From NCBI RefSeq assembly GCF_005221325.1, contig NZ_CP039888.1, positions 62,001 to 126,000 on the forward strand: a DNA stretch of 64,000 nucleotides, read 5' to 3'. Positions within the stretch are counted from its first letter, which is position 1. Each line of letters begins with the position of its first letter. Position numbers and translations under genes: made by a program. Below the pieces are notes generated by a model. It had not been told where the DNA came from. It saw only the letters and a program-made list of their open reading frames with translations, and searched no databases. This DNA is from Agrobacterium tumefaciens (GTDB taxonomy: Bacteria; Pseudomonadota; Alphaproteobacteria; Rhizobiales; Rhizobiaceae). Below are positions 36,106 through 45,981 of this stretch, piece after piece.

Positions 36106-36987
36106 TTATTTGAGAAAGTCCGGTCCTGATCCCAATATCTTGTCGTCGATCTCGCCGATGGCTTTTTTGTCCTTGCCCTCATAATCGAGCGCAAGGAGAA
36201 TATGGCGAATGAGGTTCACCCGTGCGCGGCGCTTGTCGTTGGTGCGCACCACCGTCCAGGGGGCGGCATCGGTGTGGGTCTTTTCCAGCATCTCGTCGCG
36301 CTTTTGCGTGTAATCGTCCCATTTCGTCAGAGCGGCGATGTCCATATCCGAAAGCTTCCAGCATTTCAGCTGGCTGTGGCGACGGTCATGGAAGCGTTCG
36401 ATCTGCGTTTCGCGGCCGATGTCGAGCCAGAACTTGAAAAGGTGAATGTCGTCGTGAACAAGCATCTTTTCCAGGCGCGGCGTCTCCTTGAGGAAGCGCT
36501 TGTGTTCGTCCGGGGTACAGAAGCCCATCACCGGTTCCACGCCGGCACGGTTATACCAGGAACGGTCGAAGAGAACGAATTCGCCGGCGGTCGGAAAATG
36601 TGAGATGTAGCGCTGGAAATACCATTGGCCGCGCTCGGTTTCCGTTGGTTTGGTCAGTGCCACCACGCGGGCATAGCGGGGGTTCAGATAAGCATGGGTC
36701 GCAAAGATCGCGCCGCCCTTGCCCGCCGCGTCGCGGCCTTCAAAAACGGCCATGACCCTTTTGCCGGTGGCCTGCAGCCAGAACTGCACCTTGACGAGCT
36801 CCACCTGCAGCGCTTCCAGAGCGGCGTCGTAATCCTCCCGCTTCATCTTCTTGTCGTAGGGGAAATCGCCGGCGGAGAGCTTCTTTTCCTCCACCCAGCC
36901 AGGAAGAACCGGGTCGTCGATGTCGAAGCTGCGCAGCTTGCCGCCAATGGTGATCTCGACCGTCCGCTTCTTCTTTTCTTCGACCAT
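36106..36987 (-). CDS. ppk2: Polyphosphate kinase 2
   Basis: 293 residues, class I PPK2. Walker A region [15 protein letters not shown], lid and Walker [18 protein letters not shown], and [11 protein letters not shown]. Uses polyphosphate to phosphorylate nucleoside diphosphates, or the reverse. It stands just upstream of and divergent from phoR, linking polyphosphate to the phosphate regulon by position, although no Pho box faces it. GGAGGA precedes the start. Confidence 0.93.
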   Translation of the reverse strand: MVEEKKKRTVEITIGGKLRSFDIDDPVLPGWVEEKKLSAGDFPYDKKMKREDYDAALEALQVELVKVQFWLQATGKRVMAVFEGRDAAGKGGAIFATHAYLNPRYARVVALTKPTETERGQWYFQRYISHFPTAGEFVLFDRSWYNRAGVEPVMGFCTPDEHKRFLKETPRLEKMLVHDDIHLFKFWLDIGRETQIERFHDRRHSQLKCWKLSDMDIAALTKWDDYTQKRDEMLEKTHTDAAPWTVVRTNDKRRARVNLIRHILLALDYEGKDKKAIGEIDDKILGSGPDFLK

Positions 36988-37154
36988 GGTTTCCTCCTGC
37001 TATTGTTGTGTAAAGGCAACTCGCCGCCAATGAGTTCACATCCATTGCCGGAATTCAAGTGAAACAGGACCGGCGGGCCGGGCCGCGACGGCACTGGCGA
37101 TTGCGGCGTGGATTTCGCGCATATACGTTGTGGAAAATGCGCGATGATGAATCT

Positions 37155-37172
37155 CTGTCATGAAGCTGGCCT
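37155..37172 (+). promoter_or_regulatory. Pho box upstream of phoR
   Basis: CTGTCAT-gaag-CTGGCCT: the first unit is perfect, the second matches 5 of 7; 46 nt before the phoR start. Confidence 0.5.
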
Positions 37173-37218
37173 ATGAGATTTCGATGCGCGGTCAGGTGAA
37201 AGTGGAGAGCAGACTGAA

Positions 37219-38487
37219 ATGGCAGTCAGGGAAGGCGAGAGTGGATTGAGGCTTTTGGGGAAGAAGCTCGGCCGGAACTGGTTGCCCGTTCTCATCGTCA
37301 GCATGCTTGCCGTGGTGGCCGTTGCCGAACTGCACACATCCTATATGCCCGCCGTCCTCTGGTTCTGCGCGATCATCGCCATTCTTGCCGTTCGGGAAAA
37401 ACCGGCGGCGCCCGAGAAGGATAAAGACACAGCCGCGGATATGGATGAGCCGGATGTGCCGGGTGAAAGCGTCATCTCCGGTGTAAGGGCGGGCCTTGCG
37501 GTGCTGGATACGCCCGTTTTCATTCTCGACAAGAATGCCAGTGTGCTGTTTCAGAACGGCGCTGCCGAGCGCGCCTTCGGCCAGCTTCCCGCCGGTGCGC
37601 ATATTTCCGCAAGGCTACGCTCACCCGGCTTGCTTGATGTCATTCGCGAAACCATCACCACCGGGCAGCCCAACCAGGTCGAACATTCCGAGCGTTTCCC
37701 CTCCGAACGGGTCTTCATCGTCCGCATCGCCCGCGCGGATGTGGGCGAGGGGGCAGGCCCGCCATTCTACATCCTGTCCTTCCGCGACGTCTCCGAGCTT
37801 CGCCGCATCGACCGTATGCGCAGCGATTTCGTCGCCAATGCGAGCCATGAATTGCGCACTCCACTCGCCTCGCTCCGCGGTTTCATCGAAACCATGCAGG
37901 GGCCGGCACGCAACGACCCCAAGGCGCAGGAGCGCTTCCTTGCCATCATGCTGGATCAGGCAACGCGCATGAGCAGGCTGGTGGATGATCTCATGTCCCT
38001 TTCACGGCTGGAACTGCGGGCAAACATCGCGCCGGACCAGAAGGTCGATCTTGTCCCCGTCATCGGTCATGTGCGCGATGCGCTGCTGCCGCTTGCCGAT
38101 GAGCTGGATGTGACCATCACGCTGCATCTGCCGGACCGGCCGGCGGAGGTGCAGGGGGACCGCGACGAGCTGGTGCAGGTGTTCCAGAATCTCGTTGAAA
38201 ACGCTTGCAAATATGGACAGGAGGGCAAGGTCGTGGATGTTTGGCTGCGCGCCGAACCCGGCAAGCCGGTGGAGGTCAGCATCATCGACAAGGGGCCGGG
38301 CATTCCCGCCGAACATGTGCCGCGTCTCACCGAGCGTTTTTATCGCGTCAGCGTTGCCGACAGCCGTTCGAAAAAGGGCACGGGTCTCGGGCTTGCCATC
38401 GTCAAGCACATCCTCACCCGCCACCGCGCCAGGCTCATTATTAAATCGGAACTGGGCAATGGCACGGACTTCACCGTCAGATTTTGA
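37219..38487 (+). CDS. phoR: Phosphate regulon sensor histidine kinase
   Basis: 422 residues. Two membrane helices near the N-terminus with almost no periplasmic loop (VLIVSMLAVVAVAEL and MPAVLWFCAIIAILAV), then a PAS domain (VLDTPVFILDKNASVLFQ) and the kinase core: phosphoacceptor NASHELRTPLASLRG, N box LVENACKYG, G1 DKGPGIP, G2 KGTGLGLAIVKHIL. It phosphorylates PhoB at low phosphate and is held off by the Pst-PhoU complex encoded next. The ribosome binding site is weak. Confidence 0.94.
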   Translation: MAVREGESGLRLLGKKLGRNWLPVLIVSMLAVVAVAELHTSYMPAVLWFCAIIAILAVREKPAAPEKDKDTAADMDEPDVPGESVISGVRAGLAVLDTPVFILDKNASVLFQNGAAERAFGQLPAGAHISARLRSPGLLDVIRETITTGQPNQVEHSERFPSERVFIVRIARADVGEGAGPPFYILSFRDVSELRRIDRMRSDFVANASHELRTPLASLRGFIETMQGPARNDPKAQERFLAIMLDQATRMSRLVDDLMSLSRLELRANIAPDQKVDLVPVIGHVRDALLPLADELDVTITLHLPDRPAEVQGDRDELVQVFQNLVENACKYGQEGKVVDVWLRAEPGKPVEVSIIDKGPGIPAEHVPRLTERFYRVSVADSRSKKGTGLGLAIVKHILTRHRARLIIKSELGNGTDFTVRF

Positions 38488-38548
38488 CATGAAAGATGGG
38501 CCATTTTTATATTTCTCAGAAATATATCAATTAAATCAATAATTTAAT

Positions 38549-38577
38549 CTGTCACAAATCTTTCGTCAAAGTGACAT
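38549..38577 (+). promoter_or_regulatory. Pho box array upstream of pstS
   Basis: Three 7-mers with 11-nt spacing: CTGTCAC, CTTTCGT and GTGACAT, separated by AAAT and CAAA, in an AT-rich region 106 nt before pstS. Expected PhoB site for the pst operon. Confidence 0.6.
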
Positions 38578-38682
38578 AAAAGGATGTGGCAACGGTGGTT
38601 AAGAAAAGGTCGCCGAGCGCATGCTTAAAGCGAGTGCCGCTATCGGCTGCGTCCACAAACAAGCCCACGACGGGAGAGACAA

Positions 38683-39717
38683 ATGAACTTCGTTAAATTT
38701 TCCGCAGCAGCTCTGGTGGCTTCTGTCGCCTTCGCTGGCGCCGCCGCTGCTCGCGACCAGATCCAGGTTGCTGGTTCTTCCACGGTTCTGCCTTACGCCA
38801 AGATCGTTGCTGAGACTTTTGCCGAGACTTTCCCGAACTTCAAAGCTCCGGTTGTTGAGTCCGGCGGTACGGGCGGTGGTCTGAAGGCATTCTGCTCCGG
38901 CGTCGGCGAAGGCACCATCGACATCGCCAATGCTTCGCGTCCGATCAAGAGCGACGAACTGGCCGCCTGTAAGGCTGCTGGTGTTACCGACGTTCAGGAA
39001 GTGAAGATCGGCTACGACGGCATTGTCTTCGCAATGGATTCTTCCAACAAGGACATCAAGCTCGAGCCGAAGGATCTGTACCTTGCGCTCGCCGCTGAAG
39101 TCGTCAAGGATGGCAAGCTCGTTGCCAACCCTTACAAGAAGTGGTCGGAAATCAACAAGGAACTGCCTGACGTAGCGATCGCCGCTTACATCCCGGGTTC
39201 CAAGCACGGCACGCGCGAAGTCTTCGAAGAGAAGATCATGGCTGACGGCTGCAAGGAAGCCAAGGCGACCGACGCCATCAAGGCGCTGGTCCCTGACGCC
39301 AAGCAGGCTGCTGCCAAGTGCGTTGCAGTTCGTAAGGACGGCGCTGCAGTCGATATCGACGGCGACTACACCGAAACGCTTGCTCGTATCGATGCCAATA
39401 AGACCGGCCTCGGTGTTTTCGGCCTCGCTTTCTATGAAAACAACGCTGACCGCCTTAAGGTTGCGACTGTTTCCGGCGTCGTTCCGTCCACCGAAACCGT
39501 TGCCAGCGGCAAGTACCCGGTTTCCCGCCCGCTGTTCTTCTACGTGAAGAAGGCTCACCTGGGCGTTATCCCGGGCCTCAAGGAATACGTCGAGTTCTTC
39601 GTTTCTGACGAAATGATCGGCCCGGACTCCCCGCTCGCAAACTACGGCCTCGTTGCCGCTCCGGACAAAGAGCGCGAAGAAATTCGCTCCAAGTTCGCTG
39701 CCGGCGCTTCGATGTAA
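38683..39717 (+). CDS. pstS: Periplasmic phosphate-binding protein
   Basis: 344 residues. Signal peptide MNFVKFSAAALVASVAFAGA, cleaved near AAA-RDQ. Phosphate-contacting segments are QVAGSSTVLPYAKIVA, SGGTGGGLKAFC and IANASRPIK. It delivers phosphate to PstCA. Codon use is noticeably more optimised than in the neighbours (many GCT, GGT, GTT, AAG), which fits a highly expressed protein. A strong hairpin follows. Confidence 0.97.
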   Translation: MNFVKFSAAALVASVAFAGAAAARDQIQVAGSSTVLPYAKIVAETFAETFPNFKAPVVESGGTGGGLKAFCSGVGEGTIDIANASRPIKSDELAACKAAGVTDVQEVKIGYDGIVFAMDSSNKDIKLEPKDLYLALAAEVVKDGKLVANPYKKWSEINKELPDVAIAAYIPGSKHGTREVFEEKIMADGCKEAKATDAIKALVPDAKQAAAKCVAVRKDGAAVDIDGDYTETLARIDANKTGLGVFGLAFYENNADRLKVATVSGVVPSTETVASGKYPVSRPLFFYVKKAHLGVIPGLKEYVEFFVSDEMIGPDSPLANYGLVAAPDKEREEIRSKFAAGASM

Positions 39718-39725
39718 AAAAGAAA

Positions 39726-39751
39726 GAGGGGTGCGGCCTGCCGCGCCCCTC
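39726..39751 (+). terminator. Intercistronic hairpin pstS-pstC
   Basis: GAGGGGTGCGG-cctg-CCGCGCCCCTC, 11 bp with one G-U pair and no T run. Probably reduces read-through or protects pstS mRNA. Confidence 0.6.
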
Positions 39752-39989
39752 GCTCCGCTCCGGTGCCATTCGTCTCGGTGATTGTCTCCGGTTGACAGTT
39801 CCCATCCATCGCCGTCCACATGATTATTGATGGATTACAGATGGATAGGATGTATCAACCTTGACGCTTGCCAGACTTTATTACAGTCAGGCGGCAAGCA
39901 TCTCCGGATGGTCCAGCGGTCTCGTTTTGATGACTTTTTGATTTGCCCGATATCGCACCGTGCTCTTGAGGCACGCCGAGGGAACTCTA

Positions 39990-41474
39990 ATGAACACATC
40001 GATCCTTTTGCTGATACTGGCGCTCATCGGCATCGGCAGCTATCTGCTCGGCAGCCGCCGCGCTGTTGTCCTGTCTGGTGGTCGCCCCTCCAGCATGCAT
40101 TCCCGTGCCGGTTATCACGGCTCTTACGCGGTCGTCTGGGCTGTTTTGCCCGCGGCGTTCATTCTCTGTGCCTGGCTGGTGATCAGCCCGTTGCTCGTCA
40201 CCTCGGCAGTGCGCGGTGATTTCCCGGAGGATGTCCGGGCGCAATCCGAGGCGCAGCAGAGCCTCACCTATGGCATGGTGACCTCCATTGCCCGCGGCCT
40301 TCAGCGGCTGACGCCGGAGGAAACCGCGCAGGTTCAGGCGGACACGGCTGCGGTCCGGCCGCTTCTGGCATCGAAGGGTGTCGCGATCGCCGGTGATCCC
40401 GAGCGGTTCATGGTCGATGCCGCCCAGACGCTCAACGCCATGAGCTCCACCAGCCGGATCGCGATGATCGCGACGGTGCTGCTGGTCGCGCTCGGTGGTG
40501 CAGCCTATGCGCTGCGTGCGATCGCCCCGCGCTTCCGGGCGCGCAACCAGGTCGAAAAGGTCATTCTCGCGGCGCTGCTTGTCGCCTCGTCCATCGCCAT
40601 CCTCACGACCATCGGCATCGTGCTCTCGATGCTGACGGAGGCGATCCAGTTCTTCAACATGGTTCCGGCACATCAGTTCTTCTTCGGAACGGTATGGGAT
40701 CCACGTTTTGCGGCGGCGGGTGCGACAGACTCGTCCGGTCAGTTCGGCTTGATCCCGCTGCTCGCCGGCACACTCTATATCGGTTTCGTCGCGATGCTGG
40801 TCGCGGTCCCGGTCGGTCTGTTTTCTGCGATCTACATGTCGGAATATGCCTCGCCCCGCCTTCGCTCCGTGGTAAAGCCGCTGCTCGAGGTGCTCGCGGG
40901 CATCCCCACCATCGTCTACGGCTTCTTCGCGCTGACGACGGTCGGTCCTTTCCTCAGAGACATTTCCACGCAGATCAACGGTCTGGCGACGGGCAACTAC
41001 GCCAACTTCATCCAGGCGCAGAGCGTCATCACCGCCGGCTTCGTCATGGGCATCATGCTGATACCCTATGTCTCGTCGCTGTCGGATGACATCATCACCG
41101 CCGTTCCGCGTTCTCTGCGTGACGGTTCGCTGGGTCTCGGCGCCACACGGTCCGAAACCATCAAGAAGGTCATCGTTCCCGCCGCTCTTCCCGGCATCGT
41201 CGGCGCGGTGCTGATGACGGCCTCGCGCGCCATCGGCGAAACCATGATCGTGGTTCTGGCGGCCGGCGTTGCTGCCCGCCTGCAGCTCAATCCTTTCGAG
41301 CCCATGACCACGGTGACGGTGAAGATCGTCAGCCAGCTTACCGGCGACCTTGAATTCACCTCGCCCCAGACGCTGGTCGCCTTTGCGCTCGGCATCACGC
41401 TTTTCGCCATCACGCTTTGCCTGAATATCTACGCGCTATACATCGTGCGCAAATACCGGGAGCAATATGAATGA
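39990..41474 (+). CDS. pstC: Phosphate ABC transporter permease PstC
   Basis: 494 residues. Longer than enteric PstC because of an N-terminal extension with two helices and a roughly 90-residue outside loop; the six-helix permease core follows (ALLVASSIAILTTIGIVLSM, YMSEYASPRLRSVVKPLLEV, LGATRSETIKKVIVPAALP as coupling loop). Start ATG 39990 follows GAGGGA. Its stop overlaps the pstA start (ATGA). Confidence 0.95.
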   Translation: MNTSILLLILALIGIGSYLLGSRRAVVLSGGRPSSMHSRAGYHGSYAVVWAVLPAAFILCAWLVISPLLVTSAVRGDFPEDVRAQSEAQQSLTYGMVTSIARGLQRLTPEETAQVQADTAAVRPLLASKGVAIAGDPERFMVDAAQTLNAMSSTSRIAMIATVLLVALGGAAYALRAIAPRFRARNQVEKVILAALLVASSIAILTTIGIVLSMLTEAIQFFNMVPAHQFFFGTVWDPRFAAAGATDSSGQFGLIPLLAGTLYIGFVAMLVAVPVGLFSAIYMSEYASPRLRSVVKPLLEVLAGIPTIVYGFFALTTVGPFLRDISTQINGLATGNYANFIQAQSVITAGFVMGIMLIPYVSSLSDDIITAVPRSLRDGSLGLGATRSETIKKVIVPAALPGIVGAVLMTASRAIGETMIVVLAAGVAARLQLNPFEPMTTVTVKIVSQLTGDLEFTSPQTLVAFALGITLFAITLCLNIYALYIVRKYREQYE

Positions 41475-42793
41475 CCGACATCGTTTCTCCCGCAGCCGGC
41501 GGTAGCGCCGTGAACAAGGCCACGCGCCGTGATATCGGCATCAAGCGCCGCTATGCCGCCGAACGTCGCTTCCGTGCTTACGGAATGGCAGCGATTTCCT
41601 TCGGCCTCATCTTTCTCTTCCTGCTGCTTTTTTCGGTTGTTTCCAAGGGTTATACCGCTTTCCAGCAGACGATGATCACAGTTCCGGTCGAGTTTTCCGA
41701 ACAGATCATCGATCCGAAGAATGAGCGCGCCACCAACCCGGCAAAGCTGATGACGGCCAATTATCCGGTCGTTGCCCGCGACGCGGTCGCCAAGGTTCTC
41801 GGCATTGCACCGACCGACCGTGCCGGTCTTCGTGCCGTCAACCTCCTGATCTCCGACAGCGTGCGCACGCAGCTGCGTGACATCGTCGTCGCCGATCCTG
41901 CCGTCATCGGCACCACGCGCACCGTCACGCTTCTGGCGTCGGGTGATGTCGACAGCGCCTTCAAGGGCCAGGTCGATCTGACTGCGGCTGAAGCCAATCG
42001 CCGCATCTCGAACCAGCAGCTAGGCTGGATGAACCAGCTCGCCGAAAGCGGACAGCTCGGCAAGCATTTCAATACCGGCATCTTCGTCAACGGCAATTCG
42101 AGCCGTCCCGAAGCGGCGGGTGTCGGCGTGGCTTTGATCGGCTCATTCTACATGATGATGATCGTGCTCGTGCTGTCGCTGCCGATCGGTGTCGCGGCCT
42201 CCATCTATCTTGAGGAATTTGCCCCGAAGAATCGCCTGACGGATCTCATCGAGGTGAATATCAACAATCTCGCGGCTGTGCCCTCGATCGTTTACGGTCT
42301 GCTCGGCCTTTCCGTCTTCATCAACTTCATGGGCTTTCCGCGCTCGGCCTCCCTGGTCGGCGGTCTTGTCCTGACGCTGATGACGTTGCCGACGATCATC
42401 ATCGCGACCCGCGCTGCCCTCAAGGCCGTGCCCCCGTCGATCCGCGCCGCAGCCCTCGGCCTCGGCGCTTCCAAGATGCAGACGATCTTCCACCATGTGC
42501 TGCCGCTCGCCATGCCCGGTATCCTGACCGGCACCATCATCGGTCTCGCCCACGCGCTGGGTGAAACGGCGCCGCTGCTCCTGATCGGCATGGTGGCATT
42601 CGTCGCGAACTACCCGACAACGCCGATGGATCCGTCCACGGCCCTGCCGGTGCAGATTTACATGTGGGCGAACGAAGCCGAGCGCGCCTTTGTCGAAAGG
42701 ACATCCGGCGCTATCATCATCCTGCTTCTGTTCCTCATCGTCATGAATGTTGGCGCAATCCTGTTGCGTCGCCGCTTCGAACGGCGCTGGTAG
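41471..42793 (+). CDS. pstA: Phosphate ABC transporter permease PstA
   Basis: 440 residues, again with a long N-terminal periplasmic insertion (about residues 55-215) before the permease core YLEEFAPKNRLTDLIEVNIN and coupling loop ALGLGASKMQTIFHHVLPLA. Pairs with PstC to form the channel. Starts inside the pstC stop codon. Confidence 0.95.
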   Translation: MTDIVSPAAGGSAVNKATRRDIGIKRRYAAERRFRAYGMAAISFGLIFLFLLLFSVVSKGYTAFQQTMITVPVEFSEQIIDPKNERATNPAKLMTANYPVVARDAVAKVLGIAPTDRAGLRAVNLLISDSVRTQLRDIVVADPAVIGTTRTVTLLASGDVDSAFKGQVDLTAAEANRRISNQQLGWMNQLAESGQLGKHFNTGIFVNGNSSRPEAAGVGVALIGSFYMMMIVLVLSLPIGVAASIYLEEFAPKNRLTDLIEVNINNLAAVPSIVYGLLGLSVFINFMGFPRSASLVGGLVLTLMTLPTIIIATRAALKAVPPSIRAAALGLGASKMQTIFHHVLPLAMPGILTGTIIGLAHALGETAPLLLIGMVAFVANYPTTPMDPSTALPVQIYMWANEAERAFVERTSGAIIILLLFLIVMNVGAILLRRRFERRW

Positions 42794-42807
42794 AGGGAGA
42801 TTGAGCA

Positions 42808-43623
42808 ATGAACATGTTGTCGGAAGCAGCAGTTGAAAAGGCGCTGGACAAGAAAATGAATGAAGTCTCATACAAGATGATCGGCAAGGACGTTTCGGTT
42901 TATTACGGCGAAAAGCGCGCGCTTTACGACGTGAACCTTAACGTTCGGGAAAATACGGTGACCGCGCTGATCGGCCCCTCGGGCTGCGGTAAGTCCACAT
43001 TCCTGCGTACCCTGAACCGTATGAACGACACGATCGACGGCTGCCGGGTCACCGGCAAGATCACGCTCGACACCGACGATATCTACGATCAGCAGATTGA
43101 CGTTGTGGAACTGCGGGCCCGTGTCGGCATGGTGTTCCAGAAGCCGAACCCTTTCCCGAAGACGATCTACGAAAACATTTCCTACGGTCCGCGTATCCAC
43201 GGTCTCGCCCGCAACAAGGCGGATATGGACCAGATCGTCGAACATAGCCTGCAGAAGGCCGGCCTCTGGAACGAGGTGAAGGATCGTCTGCAGGAGTCCG
43301 GCACGGGTCTTTCCGGCGGCCAGCAGCAGCGTCTGTGCATCGCACGCGCGGTTGCCGTCAGCCCGGAAGTGATCCTGATGGACGAGCCGTGCTCGGCGCT
43401 TGACCCGATCGCAACCGCAAAGGTCGAGGAACTGATCCACGAGTTGCGCACCAATTACACGATCGTCATCGTCACACACTCCATGCAGCAGGCGGCGCGT
43501 GTTTCCCAGCGCACGGCCATGTTCCACCTTGGTCACCTTGTTGAGGAAAACGAAACCGACAAGATGTTCACCAATCCGGACGACCAGCGCACGCAGGACT
43601 ACATCATGGGCCGCTTCGGCTGA
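42808..43623 (+). CDS. pstB: Phosphate ABC transporter ATP-binding protein
   Basis: 271 residues. Walker [20 protein letters not shown], signature [17 protein letters not shown], Walker [16 protein letters not shown] and [12 protein letters not shown]. Sits 14 bp after pstA with a GGGAGA site. Confidence 0.97.
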   Translation: MNMLSEAAVEKALDKKMNEVSYKMIGKDVSVYYGEKRALYDVNLNVRENTVTALIGPSGCGKSTFLRTLNRMNDTIDGCRVTGKITLDTDDIYDQQIDVVELRARVGMVFQKPNPFPKTIYENISYGPRIHGLARNKADMDQIVEHSLQKAGLWNEVKDRLQESGTGLSGGQQQRLCIARAVAVSPEVILMDEPCSALDPIATAKVEELIHELRTNYTIVIVTHSMQQAARVSQRTAMFHLGHLVEENETDKMFTNPDDQRTQDYIMGRFG

Positions 43624-43719
43624 TCCCGGCCGGCGCTTTCTCGAAACCGAACAAGACTGGTGCCTCTGCCGTGCCCGCTTCCCGGCACGCGCATGAAGGC
43701 CAAGCCGGAGGACTAGACC

Positions 43720-44445
43720 GTGACACAGACAACGACCCATTCGCATATTCTGTCTGCCTATGATGATGAACTGAAGTTTCTGACGCGCCGCATCGCCGAA
43801 ATGGGCGGTCTTGCCGAGCAGATGTGTGGCGACGCCGTGCGTGCGCTCGTGAATTCCGATGCTGCGCTCGCGCAGAAAGTCATTTCCGATGACGCGATCC
43901 TCGACCACGCCGAGCGCGAGATCGGCGACAAGGCCATCGTTACCATTGCCAAGCGGCAGCCGATGGCAGCGGACCTTCGCGAAATCATCGGCACGCTGCG
44001 CATTGCTGCCGATCTTGAGCGCGTTGGCGACCTCGGGAAGAACACTGCCAAGCGCGTGATCGCGGTTGCCGGCACCGGCGTACCGCGCAAGCTCGCTCGT
44101 GGCCTTGAGCACCTGTCGGAACTGGCGCTGGTGCAGCTCAAGGAAGTGCTTGACGTCTATTCCACGCGTTCCGCCGAGAAGGCCAATGCCATCCGCGAGC
44201 GCGATGAAGAAATCGACGCCATGTATACGTCGCTCTTCCGTGAGCTTCTGACCTACATGATGGAAGATCCGCGCAACATCACCACCTGCACGCATCTTCT
44301 GTTCTGCGCCAAGAACATCGAGCGTATCGGCGACCATGCCACCAATATCGCCGAGACGATCTACTACATGACCACCGGCAGCCAGCCGGAGGGCGAGCGT
44401 CCGAAGGACGACAGTTCCAACACCCTCGGTTCTGTGACCGAGTAA
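43720..44445 (+). CDS. phoU: Phosphate signalling protein PhoU
   Basis: 241 residues, two three-helix bundles, each with the metal-binding DxxxD pattern (RIAADLERVGDLGKNTAKR and AKNIERIGDHATNIAETIYY). Relays transporter state to PhoR and keeps the regulon off in high phosphate. Starts at GTG 43720 after GGAGG. Confidence 0.95.
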   Translation: MTQTTTHSHILSAYDDELKFLTRRIAEMGGLAEQMCGDAVRALVNSDAALAQKVISDDAILDHAEREIGDKAIVTIAKRQPMAADLREIIGTLRIAADLERVGDLGKNTAKRVIAVAGTGVPRKLARGLEHLSELALVQLKEVLDVYSTRSAEKANAIRERDEEIDAMYTSLFRELLTYMMEDPRNITTCTHLLFCAKNIERIGDHATNIAETIYYMTTGSQPEGERPKDDSSNTLGSVTE

Positions 44446-44475
44446 CAGACAAGCAGAGGCTTGCGGAGTTAGCAT

Positions 44476-45159
44476 ATGGTGCCCAAGATTGCAGTTGTGG
44501 AAGATGAGGAAGCTCTAAGCGTCCTGCTTCGTTACAATCTCGAGGCTGAGGGATACGACGTCGATACGATACCCCGTGGCGACGAGGCGGAAATCAGGCT
44601 GCAGGAGCGTATTCCGGATCTTCTCATCCTGGACTGGATGCTGCCTGGCGTCTCCGGCATCGAGCTTTGCCGGCGGCTTCGTATGCGGCCGGAAACCGAA
44701 CGCCTGCCCATCATCATGCTGACGGCGCGTGGCGAAGAGAGCGAGCGCGTTCGTGGCCTGGCCACCGGTGCCGACGATTATGTCGTCAAGCCGTTCTCGA
44801 CACCGGAACTCATGGCCCGCGTCAAGGCCATGCTGCGCCGGGCGCGTCCCGAGGTCCTGTCTTCGGTGCTGAAATGCGGCGATATCGAACTGGATCGCGA
44901 GACCCATCGCGTTCACCGCAAAAGTCGCGAAGTGCGCCTCGGCCCGACGGAATTCCGCCTGCTGGAGTTCCTGATGACCTCTCCGGGCCGGGTGTTCTCC
45001 CGCTCGCAATTGCTGGATGGCGTCTGGGGCCACGATATCTACGTCGATGAGCGTACTGTCGACGTGCATGTCGGGCGCCTGCGCAAGGCGCTCAATTTCT
45101 CCCATATGCAGGATGTCATCCGCACCGTGCGTGGTGCCGGATATTCGATGGAAGCATGA
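44476..45159 (+). CDS. phoB: Phosphate regulon response regulator
   Basis: 227 residues. Receiver domain with acidic pair VVEDEEALS, phosphoacceptor Asp in LLILDWMLPGVSG, and DDYVVKPFS. The C-terminal OmpR/PhoB winged helix carries LGPTEFRLLEFLM, YVDERTVDVHVGRLRKAL and RTVRGAGYSM. Binds Pho boxes. Last gene of the pho operon; a terminator follows. Confidence 0.97.
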   Translation: MVPKIAVVEDEEALSVLLRYNLEAEGYDVDTIPRGDEAEIRLQERIPDLLILDWMLPGVSGIELCRRLRMRPETERLPIIMLTARGEESERVRGLATGADDYVVKPFSTPELMARVKAMLRRARPEVLSSVLKCGDIELDRETHRVHRKSREVRLGPTEFRLLEFLMTSPGRVFSRSQLLDGVWGHDIYVDERTVDVHVGRLRKALNFSHMQDVIRTVRGAGYSMEA

Positions 45160-45207
45160 TCGGAACCGAACAGAGGTTCCCCTCAGCACGACATTCTCCA
45201 AAATAGA

Positions 45208-45240
45208 AAGGCCCGAAACCGGAATGGTATCGGGCCTTTT
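45208..45240 (+). terminator. Terminator of the pho operon
   Basis: AAGGCCCGA...TCGGGCCTT, 9-bp stem with a 13-nt loop, followed by TTCATTTT. Confidence 0.8.
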
Positions 45241-45391
45241 CATTTTGAATCTTCCAAAAGACGACAGCGTCATCCCTTTGACAAGTTGCCGATGGCGCGC
45301 AGAAATCTGGCTTGCCGGGCGAAGCTCGACGGCGATAAGGAAAGCCTTGACGTCCTGCTGTAACTGCCCGAGAGGCGCGATACGTTTTGTC

Positions 45392-45415
45392 AAAAAAACG
45401 GGCCCGAAGGCCCGT
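45392..45415 (-). terminator. Terminator of gcrA
   Basis: On the minus strand ACGGGCC-ttcg-GGCCCGT followed by TTTTTTTG; UUCG tetraloop. Confidence 0.9.
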
Positions 45416-45447
45416 AGTTTTTGAGTGTCAAATGCGTGCCGCAACAC

Positions 45448-45981
45448 TCAAGCTTTACGGCGCTCGCTGACCGGCTGGTAGGCGAGCTTCGCATGGAACT
45501 TGCAATAGGGCGAAGATTCCAGCGCTTCACAACCGCAGAAATGGAAATCGTCTTTCAGGGGGTCGCCGACGGGCCACTTGCACGTGCGCTCCGTCAGTTC
45601 CGTCAGCGTCAGGCGACGGGAAATCGGGGTGACGACGTTTCTGGAAGGAACGTAATCGAGAACTTCAGCCGTCTCGATGCCGATCTCTTCCTGAAGAGCC
45701 GTTGCTGCGTTGGAGCGCGTCAGAATCCGGGCCGGTGCCGTGCCGACGCGGCCCGCGAAATTCGCCGCGCGTGGGGCAGGGGTGGCAGCACGCTTGGGCG
45801 CGGAACGCGCCGAAGTGACCGGACCGCCAGCCTTGACGCGTCCCGGCAGATTGAGACGGTGGACCTTGCCGATGACGGCATTACGGCTGACACCGCCCAG
45901 CTGCGCTGCTATCTGGCTGGCGCTAAGTCCCTCGGCCCACAATTTCTTGAGTTTCTCGACTCGCTCGTCTGTCCAGTTCAT
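45448..45981 (-). CDS. gcrA: Cell-cycle regulator GcrA
   Basis: 177 residues. N-terminal helix-turn-helix WTDERVEKLKKLWAEGLSAS then QIAAQLGGVSRNAVIGKVHR; basic middle; C-terminal cysteine-rich part TCKWPVGDP, FHFCGCEAL and SPYCKFHAKLAYQP that contacts sigma-70 RNA polymerase. In alphaproteobacteria GcrA acts at GANTC sites methylated by CcrM. The start at 45981 has GGAG upstream; the open frame continues 22 codons further. A CtrA-like site and GANTC sites lie upstream. Confidence 0.92.
   Translation of the reverse strand: MNWTDERVEKLKKLWAEGLSASQIAAQLGGVSRNAVIGKVHRLNLPGRVKAGGPVTSARSAPKRAATPAPRAANFAGRVGTAPARILTRSNAATALQEEIGIETAEVLDYVPSRNVVTPISRRLTLTELTERTCKWPVGDPLKDDFHFCGCEALESSPYCKFHAKLAYQPVSERRKA

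Noticed and set aside
42868..44475. 535-codon open frame opposite pstB and phoU
   Set aside because: Antisense shadow spanning two well-supported genes.
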